DNA from: Cranoglanis bouderius
Lineage: Eukaryota; Chordata; Actinopteri; Siluriformes; Cranoglanididae
Reading direction: 5' to 3'
Length of the DNA: 64,000 nt
Assembly: GCA_023630585.1 (NCBI GenBank)
Contig: CM042548.1
Location: forward strand, 14,921,027-14,985,026
In this document: positions 34,350-45,303 of the stretch, piece after piece
How positions within the stretch are numbered: position 1 is the first letter of the stretch
Layout of the letters: each line of letters starts with the position of its first letter
Notes under the pieces: generated by a model
The model's input: the letters and a program-made list of their open reading frames with translations, nothing else
Databases searched by the model: none
Told to the model about the DNA's origin: nothing
Made by a program: the position numbers and the translations under genes

Positions 34350-34979
34350 ATTCCACAGATTTTCAATGGGGTTTAAGTCTGGGCTCTGACTAGGCCATGC
34401 AAGGACATTCACCTTTTTCTCCTTCAACCACTGTGTGGTCAGTTTTGCTGTGTGCTTTGGGTAATTGTCATGTTGGAAGGTAAACCTTCTTCCCATTGAC
34501 AACTTTCTGGCAGAGGGCAGCAGATTTTCCTCAAGAATTTGACGGTATTTTGCCCCATCCATCTTCCTTCTATCCTGTCAAGTGCTCCAGTCCCTGCTGC
34601 AGAGAAACACCCCGTGGCGTTTTTCTTGCAACTCTCCCATACAAGCCACATTTGTGGAGAATTTGTGATATTGTTGTCACATGCACACAATGTCATAAAT
34701 TCTTTGTCATAAATTCCTGCAACTGCTTCAGAGTTACTGTAGGCCTCTTGGTAGCCTCTCTGACCAGTTTCCTCCTGGCTCTTTCATCCAGTGTGGAGCG
34801 ACGTCCTGATCCAGGGAGGGTCTGTGTTGTACCAAATACCTTCCACTTCTTAATAATAGACTTCACTGTGCTTCTAGGCATTGATAAAGCCTTTGAAATT
34901 TTTTTTTGTATCCATCTCCTGACTTGTGCCTGTCCACAACTTTATCCCAGAGATCTTTTGACAGTGCCTTGCCACCCAT
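34350..34979 (-). pseudogene. Tc1 transposase pseudogene (truncated)
   Basis: The start codon is near 34977-34979. The helix-turn-helix region includes PRSTVKSIIKKWKVFGTTQT and LPGSGRRSTLDERARRKLV. The middle, with the first catalytic aspartate, is deleted or garbled. The block KYRQILEENLLPSARKLS, then FQHDNYPKHTAKLTTQWLK (second aspartate) and WPSQSPDLNPIENLW (glutamate) are readable. The C-terminal tail is lost by 5'-side truncation at 34350. Confidence 0.85.
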
Positions 34980-35348
34980 AGTTGATTGTTTGCTCCAGTT
35001 GCACTAGAAAATGCTCCAGGAAAGTTCTTTTCATGATGAGCTAATCAACATGACCACAGCTGATCACAGTTGAAAGTCAAATGGCTTTGTGTGCCATTGA
35101 GAAGGTGATTAGCTACACCTGATTGAGTTTACAAGTAATTTTTAGGAGTTCAAAATCCAACTTAGGAGTTGAAATCCAACTCAGTGATTGTGGTTTTTAA
35201 TTATTTTTTTTCTGACATGTTGGTGTTATATCTTTCACTTGGATGTTATAAGTTGCATACAGCAAGTACATACAGCTTGAAAAAACAAAAACTGTGTTCG
35301 TTTTCATTTCAGGTTGAAAAGTAACAAAATGTTTTTCTATACCCACTG
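34350..35348 (-). mobile_element. Tc1-like transposon, truncated (third family)
   Basis: The right terminus ends ttctatacccactg at 35348 followed by TA. The left terminus is missing: homology stops just after the codons for PIENLWN. The terminal repeat and transposase differ from the 708 and 13020 copies, so this is another Tc1 lineage. Confidence 0.85.
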
Positions 35349-35350
35349 TA

Positions 35351-36622
35351 TTCTTTTATTTCTGCAACTCTGCAAAAAGTCACCTCAGAAACCTGATGAA
35401 GACCCAGTGGAAAAAAAAAATAAAATTGTGCATTGATTCGGATGGGAAAGGTATAATGCGGGAGGATTTCATCACACATGCCACGTGATGATTAAATGAG
35501 CATATTATAATACAGCCGTTGTATTTATGCCGCTTTCTCCAAAGTCCCTGTAAACCATTAAATTCTCAGGCTGATGTTTGCTTCTCTTTTGTCCACTTAC
35601 ACAAAGCGAAATCATTGCTGGTTTGTTACGTGAAACAAAACACAACCTGTTGTGCATTCACGAAGAACATGAGACTCATTATTCATTCTGTTTCGGTGAT
35701 TAATGCTGCGTTCCGTAACGATTTGTAACATAAGCAGTGCGTCCATGTGAGGAAGTGTTTCGTTGTATATTTCTGAGCTGTACAGTCATTAACATGCAGC
35801 GTAACGTAGTAATATAGTTTCATGCCATACGTCACTGTGTATGTAGTGGATGTAGCATGTGTTCTGGGTTCAATGCAAGTAATATTCGCTGGCTTCTGCA
35901 CATTTGCATTGTGTTATTTCTGTTATATCTTCTTGTGTTATCAGCTAGGTTGTGGATATTAAACCTCATTTGTACTGCATTATTAAACATTTTTCTGTGA
36001 TTCTCTATACCATTTCCTGTCAGGTCAGGCTGCATGTCCGCCTCGTCTTCGGTGCACACAGATAAAAATGCTTCAAGAAGAAGAAGAAGAAGAAGAAGAA
36101 GAAAAATCTACACTGCTACCAACAATAGCGCAAGAGATGAATGGACAAGTAACTGTCAGCACATGATATTAAAATATTAGGACGAGCTGGATCAAGTGCT
36201 ATTCTATGAGCTACTGCATAATGATTATGGAAGCCATTTTGTTCAATTAAATCAGTGATAAATGTGATAACGACAACTAGTACTATTCGTGGATCAATTT
36301 ACTGGGCAATATACTAGACTCTTACTAGATTTATTTCAATGTTCACCATCTTCACATACATATATCATCATATTTTTCTTTTCATTTTTAATTTGCCTTG
36401 ATGTTGCTTCGTATTACATTTGATAGCAAAAAAACAAACAATATTTCCATATTCAGCCTGCATTTTCTATCCCTGTTTTTCAGGCTTAAAGGCAAGACAT
36501 TGTTGATAAACCCTGCCTCTGAGCTTCTACTGAAGAAAAATCTGGCAACCTCGAAGGCGTGAACTACACGCTGGTGATTTTAATCATTTGAAAGGAGTGG
36601 CTTAATGTAAGCAGCTGCATAA
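35351..36622. other. Intronic non-coding with (AAG)n microsatellite
   Basis: AAG run of about nine units at 36075-36103. Nothing else recognised. Confidence 0.5.
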
Positions 36623-36692
36623 CCCGGCTCTGAATACAAGGAACTTTCCCCACTTTTATAAACATCTTTTAAACTTAAGTAGCCGGCACTGA
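36623..36692 (+). repeat. Single diverged unit of the 19937-20531 minisatellite
   Basis: It reads cggctctgaatacaaggaac, then tttccccacttttataaa, then ttttaaacttaagtagccgg. This matches one unit of the array about 16 kb away in the same intron, again close to an adck1 exon. Confidence 0.7.
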
Positions 36693-36901
36693 TAAAGAGA
36701 GAAAATAAAACGGAGTGGGCGACACTAAGAGAAAAGCCCTCAGCACGTCGCATTGTTTTACAAACATGACTCATTAATGATTCATTAATATTCACGAGCA
36801 CTTTTTATTCTCTGAAGCGTTGGCACAGTGGGATGCGAGGCAATTAGAATCATTCACGCAGAGGCCCGAGGGTTTGTTTGTGATAAGCAGAGTTTCCTCA
36901 C

Positions 36902-37018
36902 CTCGTTGACGTCTATTCCGTGCTCCGTCATGTACTGGCGATCGTTCACCTGCCCCCCCTCTACAAAGTCCATGGTCAGGACGCGCTTGGTTGAAAGGTC
37001 CCAGTGAATCTTTGGTAC
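36902..37018 (-). CDS. adck1: adck1 coding exon, third visible exon
   Basis: 39 codons, phase 0 both sides. It reads VPKIHWDLSTKRVLTMDFVE, then GGQVNDRQYMTEHGIDVNE. This is the hinge region of the ABC1 fold (VLTMDFVEGGQVND). The acceptor is gtttcag|GTACCA (exon starts at 37018) and the donor GAG|GTGAGG (GT at 36900-36901). It joins in frame to VSRNLGKMYSE of the exon at 19670-19819. Confidence 0.96.
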
Positions 37019-38126
37019 CTGAAACAAAAAAGGACACTGACATTTCAGGACCTGAAGGAAACATAACCGATCCACGATAGAGGCAGGACTCAAACATACA
37101 CTGCTGATCTCTGTCATATTTCCTGCTTCTTATCCAGCTGATCTGACTGGCAGATTAATTAATGGATTGTGTTTTTGGGTGTGTGGTTTTTTTTTTTTTG
37201 ACTGCTTTAATAATCCTGCTTTTATCGTGATTTTGAATGCGGAAAATCTGTAAGAGCATGAGGCTAACAGGGATGCATGAATTAAAGTAGAGGTGATCCT
37301 GAGGGGTTCTCTACATCCAGAGTCAGAAATTCAGTCCTGCTGAGTGTCATTTCACTTCCTGTGCTTGAAAATGGACACTTGAAACACCTCAGGGCAAAAT
37401 GATTATGTTCTTTAATCAAATAGCACAAAAACAAACAAACAAACAAAAAAAAACCTGTACAATTAGAAAAGTTAACCCTCAGTGCAGGTATTTTGATACC
37501 CAAGTTGCCAAACGATCATTAAAAATGCCCCTATTTAGATAGTAATAGATAATAGATACTCAGTGTGTTACATAATTTTTCATCACGGGGATAAGTTAGT
37601 AAAGGGATTAACTTCCGTCTTCAAAATTGAACAGCGAATAAATAAGAACACTTGTTTATAATTCAGACAAGATAACAAAAAACAAAACAAACATATTTTT
37701 CACTGAGACGTGAAGCTACATATGAATTTGCATTCAGGTCTTTGTGACCCGGTGCAATTTAAAGTAAGTCTCTATGCCAAATAATTCTTAGATTATTGAG
37801 TAATATGTAAGATAGTTCATGTTGTAGGTGACCTCAGCAGGCGAAAGGTGCAGTTTGTAAATGGTTAAAACGGTTAAAAGTGTTTCTAGACTTGCAAGAT
37901 TTCCAGGCTTCTTGACTTTTATTTAAAAGTACCTTTTATAAAATATACATTTTCCTGGAGCAGAAATGAGCTTCATGGCAGCTGAAGCAGATTATACTTC
38001 AATTATACATGTTTTTATATTACTTTAATGTTATTCATTATCTCTGCGAAGCAGTATTATCAAATATAGGAATTTAAACTACTACTTTACTACTACCACT
38101 ACTACTACTACTACTACTAATAATAA

Positions 38127-38158
<32 letters not shown>

Positions 38159-38568
38159 ATTATAATAATACACATCACATTTGCATAAACTTTAGCTTGA
38201 TTGCATTTCCCAGCCCCGCCCACTTCACGTCGCCCCATTGCTCTGCTTCCTGTAGCTGTAATTTACCACATTTTAGTGTGTAATTAAGTGTGTAATGTGT
38301 AAATAAATCTGAATGCTGGGTAAAAAATGCCACCCTGTCACTTGAGTTTGTCTTCATGGCTCCATTTTACAAAAATAACAGCAAATAACAGCTGCGGTCT
38401 TTTTTTTTTTTTTTTTGCACTTCTTTCTTTAGAGCCTTGCTGAATTTAAATAAAATGTACTGAAAAGAGATAAACAAGACAGGAACGGATAACAGAAGTG
38501 AGGGAGTAGAAGTAGAAGAAAACACAAGAGAGTGAGAAAACAGGCGAAAGAGAAAAAAAAAGAGAGCG

Positions 38569-38570
<2 letters not shown>
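37019..38570. other. adck1 intron, non-coding
   Basis: Start of the 6.6-kb intron between exons 43627-43785 and 36902-37018. It contains an ACT/AAT trinucleotide run at about 38092-38155 and a T-run at 38400-38416. No exon recognised. Confidence 0.6.

Positions 38571-38608
<38 letters not shown>
38571..38608 (+). repeat. (GA)n microsatellite
   Basis: About 17 to 19 GA units. Confidence 0.96.
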
Positions 38609-38615
<7 letters not shown>

Positions 38616-38934
38616 GCATTTAGTCATTGAGACAGTGTGTGCGTTGGGGTTTCCGTGTGGAGCAGGCCAACGGTGTGATGAGGTGTGATCAGCAGTCTGT
38701 GAAGTTCTCGTCCACCACTAACACCACTGATCTGCTCTTACATCACTCCAGCAGACACCAGGCTGACCTTCATCTGACCTTCATCTCCTTTTACACACCT
38801 CACAGTGACTCCGCATTTTTCTTACAGCCTCCATTTCTGGGAACTTTCCGTCAGAAAGGTTTCATCAAGCTTTATCAACCTTGTCCTGGTTGGGGAACTC
38901 AGTACAGAACCATACATAGATGATTTCCATTTTT

Positions 38935-39410
38935 ATTCTTTAGTATTAATTCACCCCAAAGTTGATTATTTTTCTATAACTGCAATTACAACTTATTAAA
39001 GAACGAGACGCACCATCTTTCTGTTTATAGTTACATTTAATGTTGTGGAACGTCCGGCAAAACATGTTAGTTCCTGTTCTCACTTACGTTATAGCAGATA
39101 TAAACAGTCGTTCCATCACCAACTTCTCTTTTCTCTCTCTCTCAAAAAAAAAAAAAAAAAAACCACCAAAAAAATAAAACAAAGCACTGGCACTGGAGAC
39201 TCCTTACGTAAATGCTAAATAAGCATCTTGTCACAGAAAACCTGCACACACCTATACATTTTTCAAATGACAACACATTAATATGAGCGCATTACTATAA
39301 ACCTGTGGTTTGTAGCTGCTTATAGAAAACAAATGTTTTAATCAACACCTACTGACCAATCAGAATCCAGGATTCCAGAGCGCTGTGGCATAATCATGCG
39401 TATTACAACA
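38935..39410 (+). repeat. Dispersed fold-back (MITE-like) repeat, fairly complete copy
   Basis: Ordered family blocks: ttgattatttttctataact, tagttacatttaatgttgtg, ctcacttacgttatagcaga, actggagactccttacgtaa, and at the right end ctgaccaatcagaatccagg followed by attccagagcgctgtgg. The same order occurs in the 61600-62520 copy. Confidence 0.65.
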
Positions 39411-40347
39411 GAAAAAATGAGGTCATGGATTTATTTCTGACACAGTGTCCACTTTCTGATGTCAGAAGTAAAATCTGATGAGACAATAATGTACCTCTGT
39501 TATTTATTAGGAATAAACCAGGCCTCTGGGAGAGCACTTGGCAGTTATTATGATAAATTATTTACCTCATAAAGTTCTCTTGACAATTGAGGTTTACACA
39601 AATAACTTCTTACACTTACAATGAGACATAACTCAAATACAGTGAAGTTTAATTCACTCCAGACAGAACGTAAAACCATCGGCCAAATACAAATTTACTA
39701 CAGAGAAAATATTTAACATCGACCCAATAAAAACCACGCAGCACTGCTCGAAGTAAGAGATCTGTTTATAGTGACATAGTCATACATCAGAACACAGAAA
39801 TAAAAGATGCTAGATTTCAAAAAAAGAAAAAACACACACAGAGAATCTGCGCTTACAGCAACAGTAAGCAAAAGCAATGAGTCAGGAAGAGGACACGTCC
39901 ACAGGGGTGGATTAAACAAAACACTATTGATTTTTTGATTCAATTGTACTGGAACTATAAATGAATAATGAGGCTGTTGGACAGGACCCCGAAGAACCGT
40001 ATTTGGAAAGTCAGAGCTCCTTCTTTACACAATCCAATCGACGGAGGCTGTAGTTTAGACCGCGTGTATCGAGCTGCTTTAATTGAAAAACCACAGTACT
40101 TCTCCAACATCACTGACTCGACTCACGAGGAAACTGAACTGGAGCTGGTGAGTCGAATTAGAAACTTGTCATGCTTTTCGATGTTTAACAATCAATTTTG
40201 GACGAGTCGCTCACACAAACAAATGCTGACAGACAATAAAACAGGCGTGGAAAAAAGTCCGTTCACTTGATTCATCATAATGAAATTATAATTCTGTGTA
40301 AATGCAAATTAGCTGCAGATAAGAACGTCCCCTAACCCTATTAAAAG
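39411..40347. other. adck1 intron, non-coding
   Basis: Nothing recognised as coding or repeated. Confidence 0.5.
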
Positions 40348-40768
40348 CAGTGTTACATGGATTTGTATTTGCATACTGGAACTGAATTGGCTCTTATATT
40401 TTCTGATGTAATAACACGTGCTTGAAAGTAAATAATTTTCCAATGAGATATTACAGTAAACTTAAATTTCTTTTTTAAAAAGTAAACAGTAATCCAGATT
40501 TTTTTCCCCATTAATGGCATAGTTATAAACAGTGTTGTATGGATTGTATTTGCATATTGGAACCGGTTTGGCTCTTATATTTTCTGATGTAATAACGTAT
40601 TTGAAAGCAAATAATTTTCAAGTGAGATATTACAGTAAGATTCAATTTCTTTACAAAAAAAAAAAAAGTAAAAAGCAATCCAGATTTTTTTTTATTCATT
40701 GCCTAGTTAGAAACAGTGTTGTATGGACTGTATTTGCATATAAGAACCAGCTCTTATATTTTATGATG
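40348..40768 (+). repeat. 182-184 bp tandem repeat, about 2.3 copies
   Basis: Copies begin with cagtgttacatggatttgta at 40348, cagtgttgtatggattgtat at 40530 and cagtgttgtatggactgtat at 40714. The third copy is cut at about 40768, exactly where the LINE sequence begins. Confidence 0.92.
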
Positions 40769-43265
40769 CAATTATGATGCGGTTAAATCAAAAGGACTTG
40801 GCCAGATCTACTTTACTGGATATCATCTTAACCAACGCACATAAATTTTCTGTGGTTGGAGTATTCTGTAATGATATTAATGATCACTGCGCAGTTGTTG
40901 GTGTGAGAAACTGTAAGATCCCTAAGAGCCTACAGTGTTTTATTTATAAAAGATTTTTTAAAACATTTTAACGAACAAGCGTTTTTACATGATATCTATA
41001 ACAGTGATTTGGGTGTTGTAACATGTATGGCAGATGTAAATTTAGCTTGGGATTATTTTAGATCGACTTTTCAGGCCATATGTGATAAACGTTCCTTTTA
41101 GATGATTTAGGATTAGTGGTAAAGACAATCCTTGGTTTAATGAATCTGTTTCTACTCTTATTAGACAAAGGAATGCTGCCTGGGCAAAAGCAAAGAAAAC
41201 AAATGATTTCTTAGATTGGATCTCTTATAGAGCACTTCGAAAAAAATGCACAAAGTTAATAAAAAGTGCAAAGTGTGATTATTATCTTTCCATGATAAAT
41301 GAAAATTTGAATAATCCCACAAAGTTTTGGAAACTAGTTAAATCTACTTCGGTGTCAAGTTTGTCAACTAGCTTTCCTGATTTTTTAAATGTTAATCAAA
41401 ATGTAATTAAGAGTAGAGCAAATATTGCAGATACTTTTAATAATTATTTTGTTTCTGCTGGCTCAATTTCTGATTTTAGTCATTTAGCTGCTTATGCTCC
41501 TATTGGAACTCCTGAGTCTATCCAACACTGTCCTTTGCAGTTGTTCACATTTTCTCCTATTACCACCACACAAATTTATGAAGCTTTAGTGAAATTAGAC
41601 AACAAAAAATCAGCTGGAATTGATAAGATTGAGCCCTATTTCTTAAGACTTGCAGCAAATATCGTGGCAGAGCCTATTGCCTCTATATTTAATTTAAGTC
41701 TAACTTCTAACGTTATGCCTAGAATGTGGAAATCGGCAATGGTTGTCCCTTTATTAAAGGGTGGAGATCCCTCTGATCCAAATAATCATCGCCCGATCTC
41801 CAAACTGCCTGTCTTGGCTAAAGTATTTGAATCTTTGATAAATAATCAATTATAACAATTCTTATTTGATAATAATATCCTTAATGACTATCAATCAGGC
41901 TTAAGATCGGGCCATAGTACTATTACAGCAGCCATGTTAGTCACAAATAATATTATCAATTCTATAGATAGGAAACAGTCTTGTGCAGCTTTATTTGTTG
42001 ATCTTTCGAAAGCATTTGATTCTGTAGATCATAATTTATTATTACAGAGAATCAAGCATATAGGTCTTAGTGAGGTTGCTTTAAAATGGTTTGAAAACTA
42101 TCTTTCTGAACGAACCCAATGTGTCTCAGTCGAAAATTATAGCTCACCAATTCTTAAAGTTAACAAAGGCGTTCCAGAAGGATCTGTTTTAGCTCCTCTT
42201 TTATTCTCTATTTTTATTAATGATTTAGGTCTTGGAATAAATTTAGCTAAAATACATTTGTATGCTGATGATACAGTTATCTATACTATTGCTCCCTCCT
42301 TAAATCAAGCCCTACAGAGATTGCAGAGTGCGTTTCAAACAATGCAGTATTCATTATTACATCTGAAACTGGTTTTAAATCCAAATAAGACAAAATATAT
42401 GATTTTTAGTCATGCACACTCTTAAAAAAGTGGATTTGATGATCTCGACTTTAGAAGGTATACCTATAGGTATAATATATCTAGGTATATGGCTTGACGA
42501 AAGATTAGCCTATGATGTACATATTGATAATCTACTGAAAAAGCTTAGGCCAAAATTGGGATTCTTTTATCATTTAAAAAAATGCTTCCCCTATGGGGCA
42601 AGAAAGAAAATAGTAGATAGTACTTTTTTATCTGTTTTATATTATCTATTATATATGCATTCAGCTGCATCCTTACTTAAAAAACTGGACTCTGTCTATC
42701 ATGCCACACTAAGCTTCGTTTGTGGTGCTGAGTCATGTATTCATCACTGTATTTTATATGAATCGTTAGCTTGGTCATCCTTATATCACAGGAGAAAATT
42801 GCATGTTTTTATTCATTGCCAAGGCACTTTTAGATAAATTACCCTCCTATGTTTCTAATCTTTTAACTTATTATACAAGTAGTTACTGAGATCTACAACT
42901 CAAATTAGGCTGAAAGTCCCAGGGGTACATTCAGAATTTGGTAAGACAGCTTTTTCTTTTTATGCTCCTTGGGTATGGAATGAATTGCAAATGTAATCAA
43001 CTTGGATATACTTCCCTCTTTGAGTATTTTTAAAGGTGTTTTGCAGACTGCTTTGAAGGAAACATGTAATTGTTTTTATTGATTGGTTTTTATACACTGT
43101 CTTTTTTTTTCTTTTTTTTTTGATGTGTGTGTACTTGTAGTATTTGTTATTTCTGTTGTATTTCATTGTGAAACTTAAATGTGCTGCCATCTTGACCAGG
43201 ACTTCCTGGAAGAAGAGATTGTACTATCTCAATGGAACCTTTCTGGTTAAATAAAGGATATAATA
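40769..43265 (+). mobile_element. Non-LTR retrotransposon (LINE), 5'-truncated and decayed
   Basis: About 2.5 kb with a reverse transcriptase of the jockey/Rex1/CR1-like superfamily; the exact clade is not resolved. It starts inside the endonuclease C-terminus and ends with a typical teleost LINE tail (tctggttaaataaaggatat, then aataataac). It is inserted antisense to adck1, in the third copy of a 182-bp tandem repeat. There is no ORF1 and no endonuclease N-terminus. Confidence 0.88.
40774..42837 (+). pseudogene. LINE ORF2 pseudogene: endonuclease end plus reverse transcriptase
   Basis: Segments in order: endonuclease C-terminus (STLLDIILTN, NDHCAVV; about 40790-40970); linker with frameshifts and a stop near 41100; reverse transcriptase N-part from 41292 (KSAGIDKIEPYF, MWKSAMVVPLLKGGDPSDPN, HRPISKLPVLAKVFE). 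A TAA at 41853-41855 interrupts the frame, which then continues in the same frame: LFVDLSKAFDSVDH, GVPEGSVLAPLLFSIFIND, and the catalytic LYADDTVIY near 42259-42285. A frameshift at about 42412-42425 leads into the thumb and C-terminal part (DERLAYDVHIDNLLKKLRPK), which stays open to 42837. The YADD box survives, but the frame breaks make it inactive. Confidence 0.88.
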
Positions 43266-43626
43266 ATAACAGATATTCAAAAGCTCTTCAGCTACAATTT
43301 CTTCAAAAAAAATTTTTTATGTAAAAAGCAATTTTTTAAGAAACTGTTTTGGCACCGTTTTTTTTTTTTTGTTGTTGTTGTTGTTTTGGGTTATTTTTTT
43401 TAAAAACTTTCCCAAAAAAGGGAAAAGTGACACAAAAAAGTACCTCCCAACCAATCAGGTCACAAGTTAGAGGTCTAATTCAGTAAATTATTTATTTATT
43501 TATTTAAAAAAATTTTAAGCAGACAATTGTAGTTTTCAAGTATCGCCGTAGCAACAAGCCAAAAATCGTAAATGCTACAGCTAAACTGTAGATATTTAGT
43601 CAGTGATGCGTATGTGTTGTCCAAAC
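43266..43626. other. adck1 intron, AT-rich
   Basis: T-rich and GTT runs at about 43360-43400. Nothing else recognised up to the donor of the exon at 43627. Confidence 0.6.
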
Positions 43627-43785
43627 CTTGAGGAAGTTGAAGTGCTTGAGCATGTGGGACACTTTCTCAGCATTTCGTCCCTCGTTGAGGAAGTCGAGCT
43701 CGAGAGGCATGTTTAGTTTAGCCTCTTCGACCAGCCACATGAACTCAAAGTCTGGAAAGATCCAATGAACCACCTGCAGGAGGAA
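43627..43785 (-). CDS. adck1: adck1 coding exon, second visible exon
   Basis: 53 codons, phase 0 both sides. It reads FLLQVVHWIFPDFEFMWLVE, then EAKLNMPLELDFLNEGRNAE and KVSHMLKHFNFLK. The LPLELDF-like segment with ELDFxxEG(R)NAE is a hallmark of the ABC1/ADCK family. The donor is AAG|GTTTGG (GT at 43625-43626), which is weak after +2. The acceptor AG at 43786-43787 is preceded not by a polypyrimidine tract but by a TG microsatellite (plus-strand CA run 43788-43836). Skipping this exon would keep the frame but remove the ELDF segment. Confidence 0.95.
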
Positions 43786-43787
43786 CT

Positions 43788-43796
43788 ACACACACA

Positions 43797-43836
<40 letters not shown>
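43788..43836 (+). repeat. (CA)n microsatellite at the adck1 splice acceptor
   Basis: In transcript orientation it reads (TG)n with one interruption, running straight into TAG at the intron end. It occupies the place of the polypyrimidine tract. Confidence 0.97.
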
Positions 43837-43838
<2 letters not shown>

Positions 43839-44700
43839 GTGAGAATAAAAATGATTTGGCTGGAGGTCATTATGAATAATCGACTGAAAACATGACTTCA
43901 GTAAGCAACAGAATTCCAGGAAACAAGAAATGTTTCAGCAGGAATCATTGACTCATCCAAAGTTCACTGTGTTTTAGGAAACAATGTATGACTCAGTAGA
44001 TTCTGTAGATTTGAATTTCATTTAGTAATTACATTTAAAACATATCTGATTAAATCAATTTATAGAGATACTCTTACTCATAATTCATTAAAGTTACTTT
44101 AATAAAAAAAATAATAAATCAACCAAAAAAGTTAGGTGAGAGAAGCTAGTTCTGAGAAGCTAGGTGAGTTGGGATAAAATTCCAAAAATGTATTTATATT
44201 AACAAATTGGTGTTTTTTATTCATTTAAATATTGTATGAAAGTATGAAAGTTATTGATAAAAAAATACATTTTTAAAAAATCCCAAACCTAGCAATTAAA
44301 AGCATTACATGTCTTAAAGATCATAATTTCCCCCATATGCTTCTGTAGATTTTACCTTCATTTATAAACTATATAAAATATACTGTAGTTTTATAAATTA
44401 ATTTCTTTTAAATAGACAACTGAAAACATTACAAATCTCAAAGATCATAGTATTTCCCCCCATATAGGAATAGTGAATATATCCAATTAAATCCATAGTA
44501 ATTTATATGGAAAGCATAACTAATCATCTTTGCACAAGGACTGACTAGTACACTCTTATTCTTTATACATTAAAGTTACTTTCATGGAAAAAAATTAATA
44601 AATACAAAAAAACCCTAAATCTATGCTTCACGTACTAGATGAAAATTCCAAAAATAAAGGGAAAGTATTAAAATGTTATTGATAAGAAATATACAGTATA

Positions 44701-44751
<51 letters not shown>

Positions 44752-45144
44752 CTTCAGGTATTTATATCTACAGTAAACAATATAGGAATGGAGAATTACT
44801 CCTATAAAGGCCATAAATATTGAAAGTAAAAAAAATAAAAAAAATAACATATTGGTTACATTTATAAAGAAATTAATTACATGTAGATAGTACTGAATCA
44901 AATGAAGTGATCAGGAGGTCAGTAAGACAAATGAAATTGTGTGGTCATGCTTAGACGGCCATTTTCAATAACAGCCTAAGAGTAAAAGCAACTGGTGAGT
45001 GATGGGGTCCATTACTTAAATACTAATGTGCAGTGAATAAGACCTGGCTTTCAGGAGGTGTGTATGAGAGCTTGTGACTGTGACAGAGAGGGTGAATTAC
45101 TCAGCTCTCGCTCTACTCTTGCTCTGCTCTCGCTCTGCACTCAC
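43837..45144 (-). other. adck1 intron (1.36 kb)
   Basis: AT-rich. A (TA)n run at 44697-44722 passes into a T run to 44751. Between about 44040 and 44600 two loosely similar blocks recur (tcattaaagttactttaata / cattaaagttactttcatgg). No exon. Confidence 0.7.
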
Positions 45145-45303
45145 CTCCATCACCATGATGTCCTTGGAGCTCTGAGCCTTAACCTTTGGATGCTGCACTT
45201 TGACCGCCACCGTCGTGCCGTTAGCCAGGACGGCCCTGTGGACCTGAGCGAGAGACGCTGCCCCCTGCGGCTTCTCCTCAAAGCTAACAAACAACTCGTC
45301 CAG
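45145..45303 (-). CDS. adck1: adck1 (aarF-domain kinase 1) coding exon with nucleotide-binding loop, first visible exon
   Basis: adck1 encodes an ABC1/UbiB-family atypical protein kinase-like protein that in other animals is mitochondrial; substrates are not established. This exon has 53 codons, phase 0 both sides: LDELFVSFEEKPQGAASLAQ, VHRAVLANGTTVAVKVQHPK, VKAQSSKDIMVME. The GAASLAQVH segment is the alanine-rich loop that replaces the glycine-rich loop in this family, and the K of VAVKVQHP is the ATP-site lysine. The acceptor is cccccccaacag|CTGGAC (exon starts 45303) and the donor GAG|GTGAGT (GT at 45143-45144). The family assignment rests on close agreement of five consecutive exons with vertebrate ADCK1 rather than ADCK2 or COQ8. 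Upstream exons (KxGQ region, N-terminus) were looked for on the minus strand up to 64000 and not found. Confidence 0.96.

Larger units (their letters stand above)
19820..36901 (-). other. adck1 intron (17.1 kb)
   Basis: The interval joins the exon ending at 36902 (donor GAG|GTGAGG) to the exon starting at 19819. It is filled with tandem repeats, low-complexity tracts and transposon relics listed separately. No additional adck1 exon is expected, because the two flanking exons are contiguous in the family (...DVNE | VSR...LGKMYSE). Confidence 0.85.

Noticed and set aside
40774..42837. LINE pieces considered as separate genes
   Set aside because: They are one decayed ORF2 interrupted by a stop at 41853 and by frameshifts, with LINE motifs in order.
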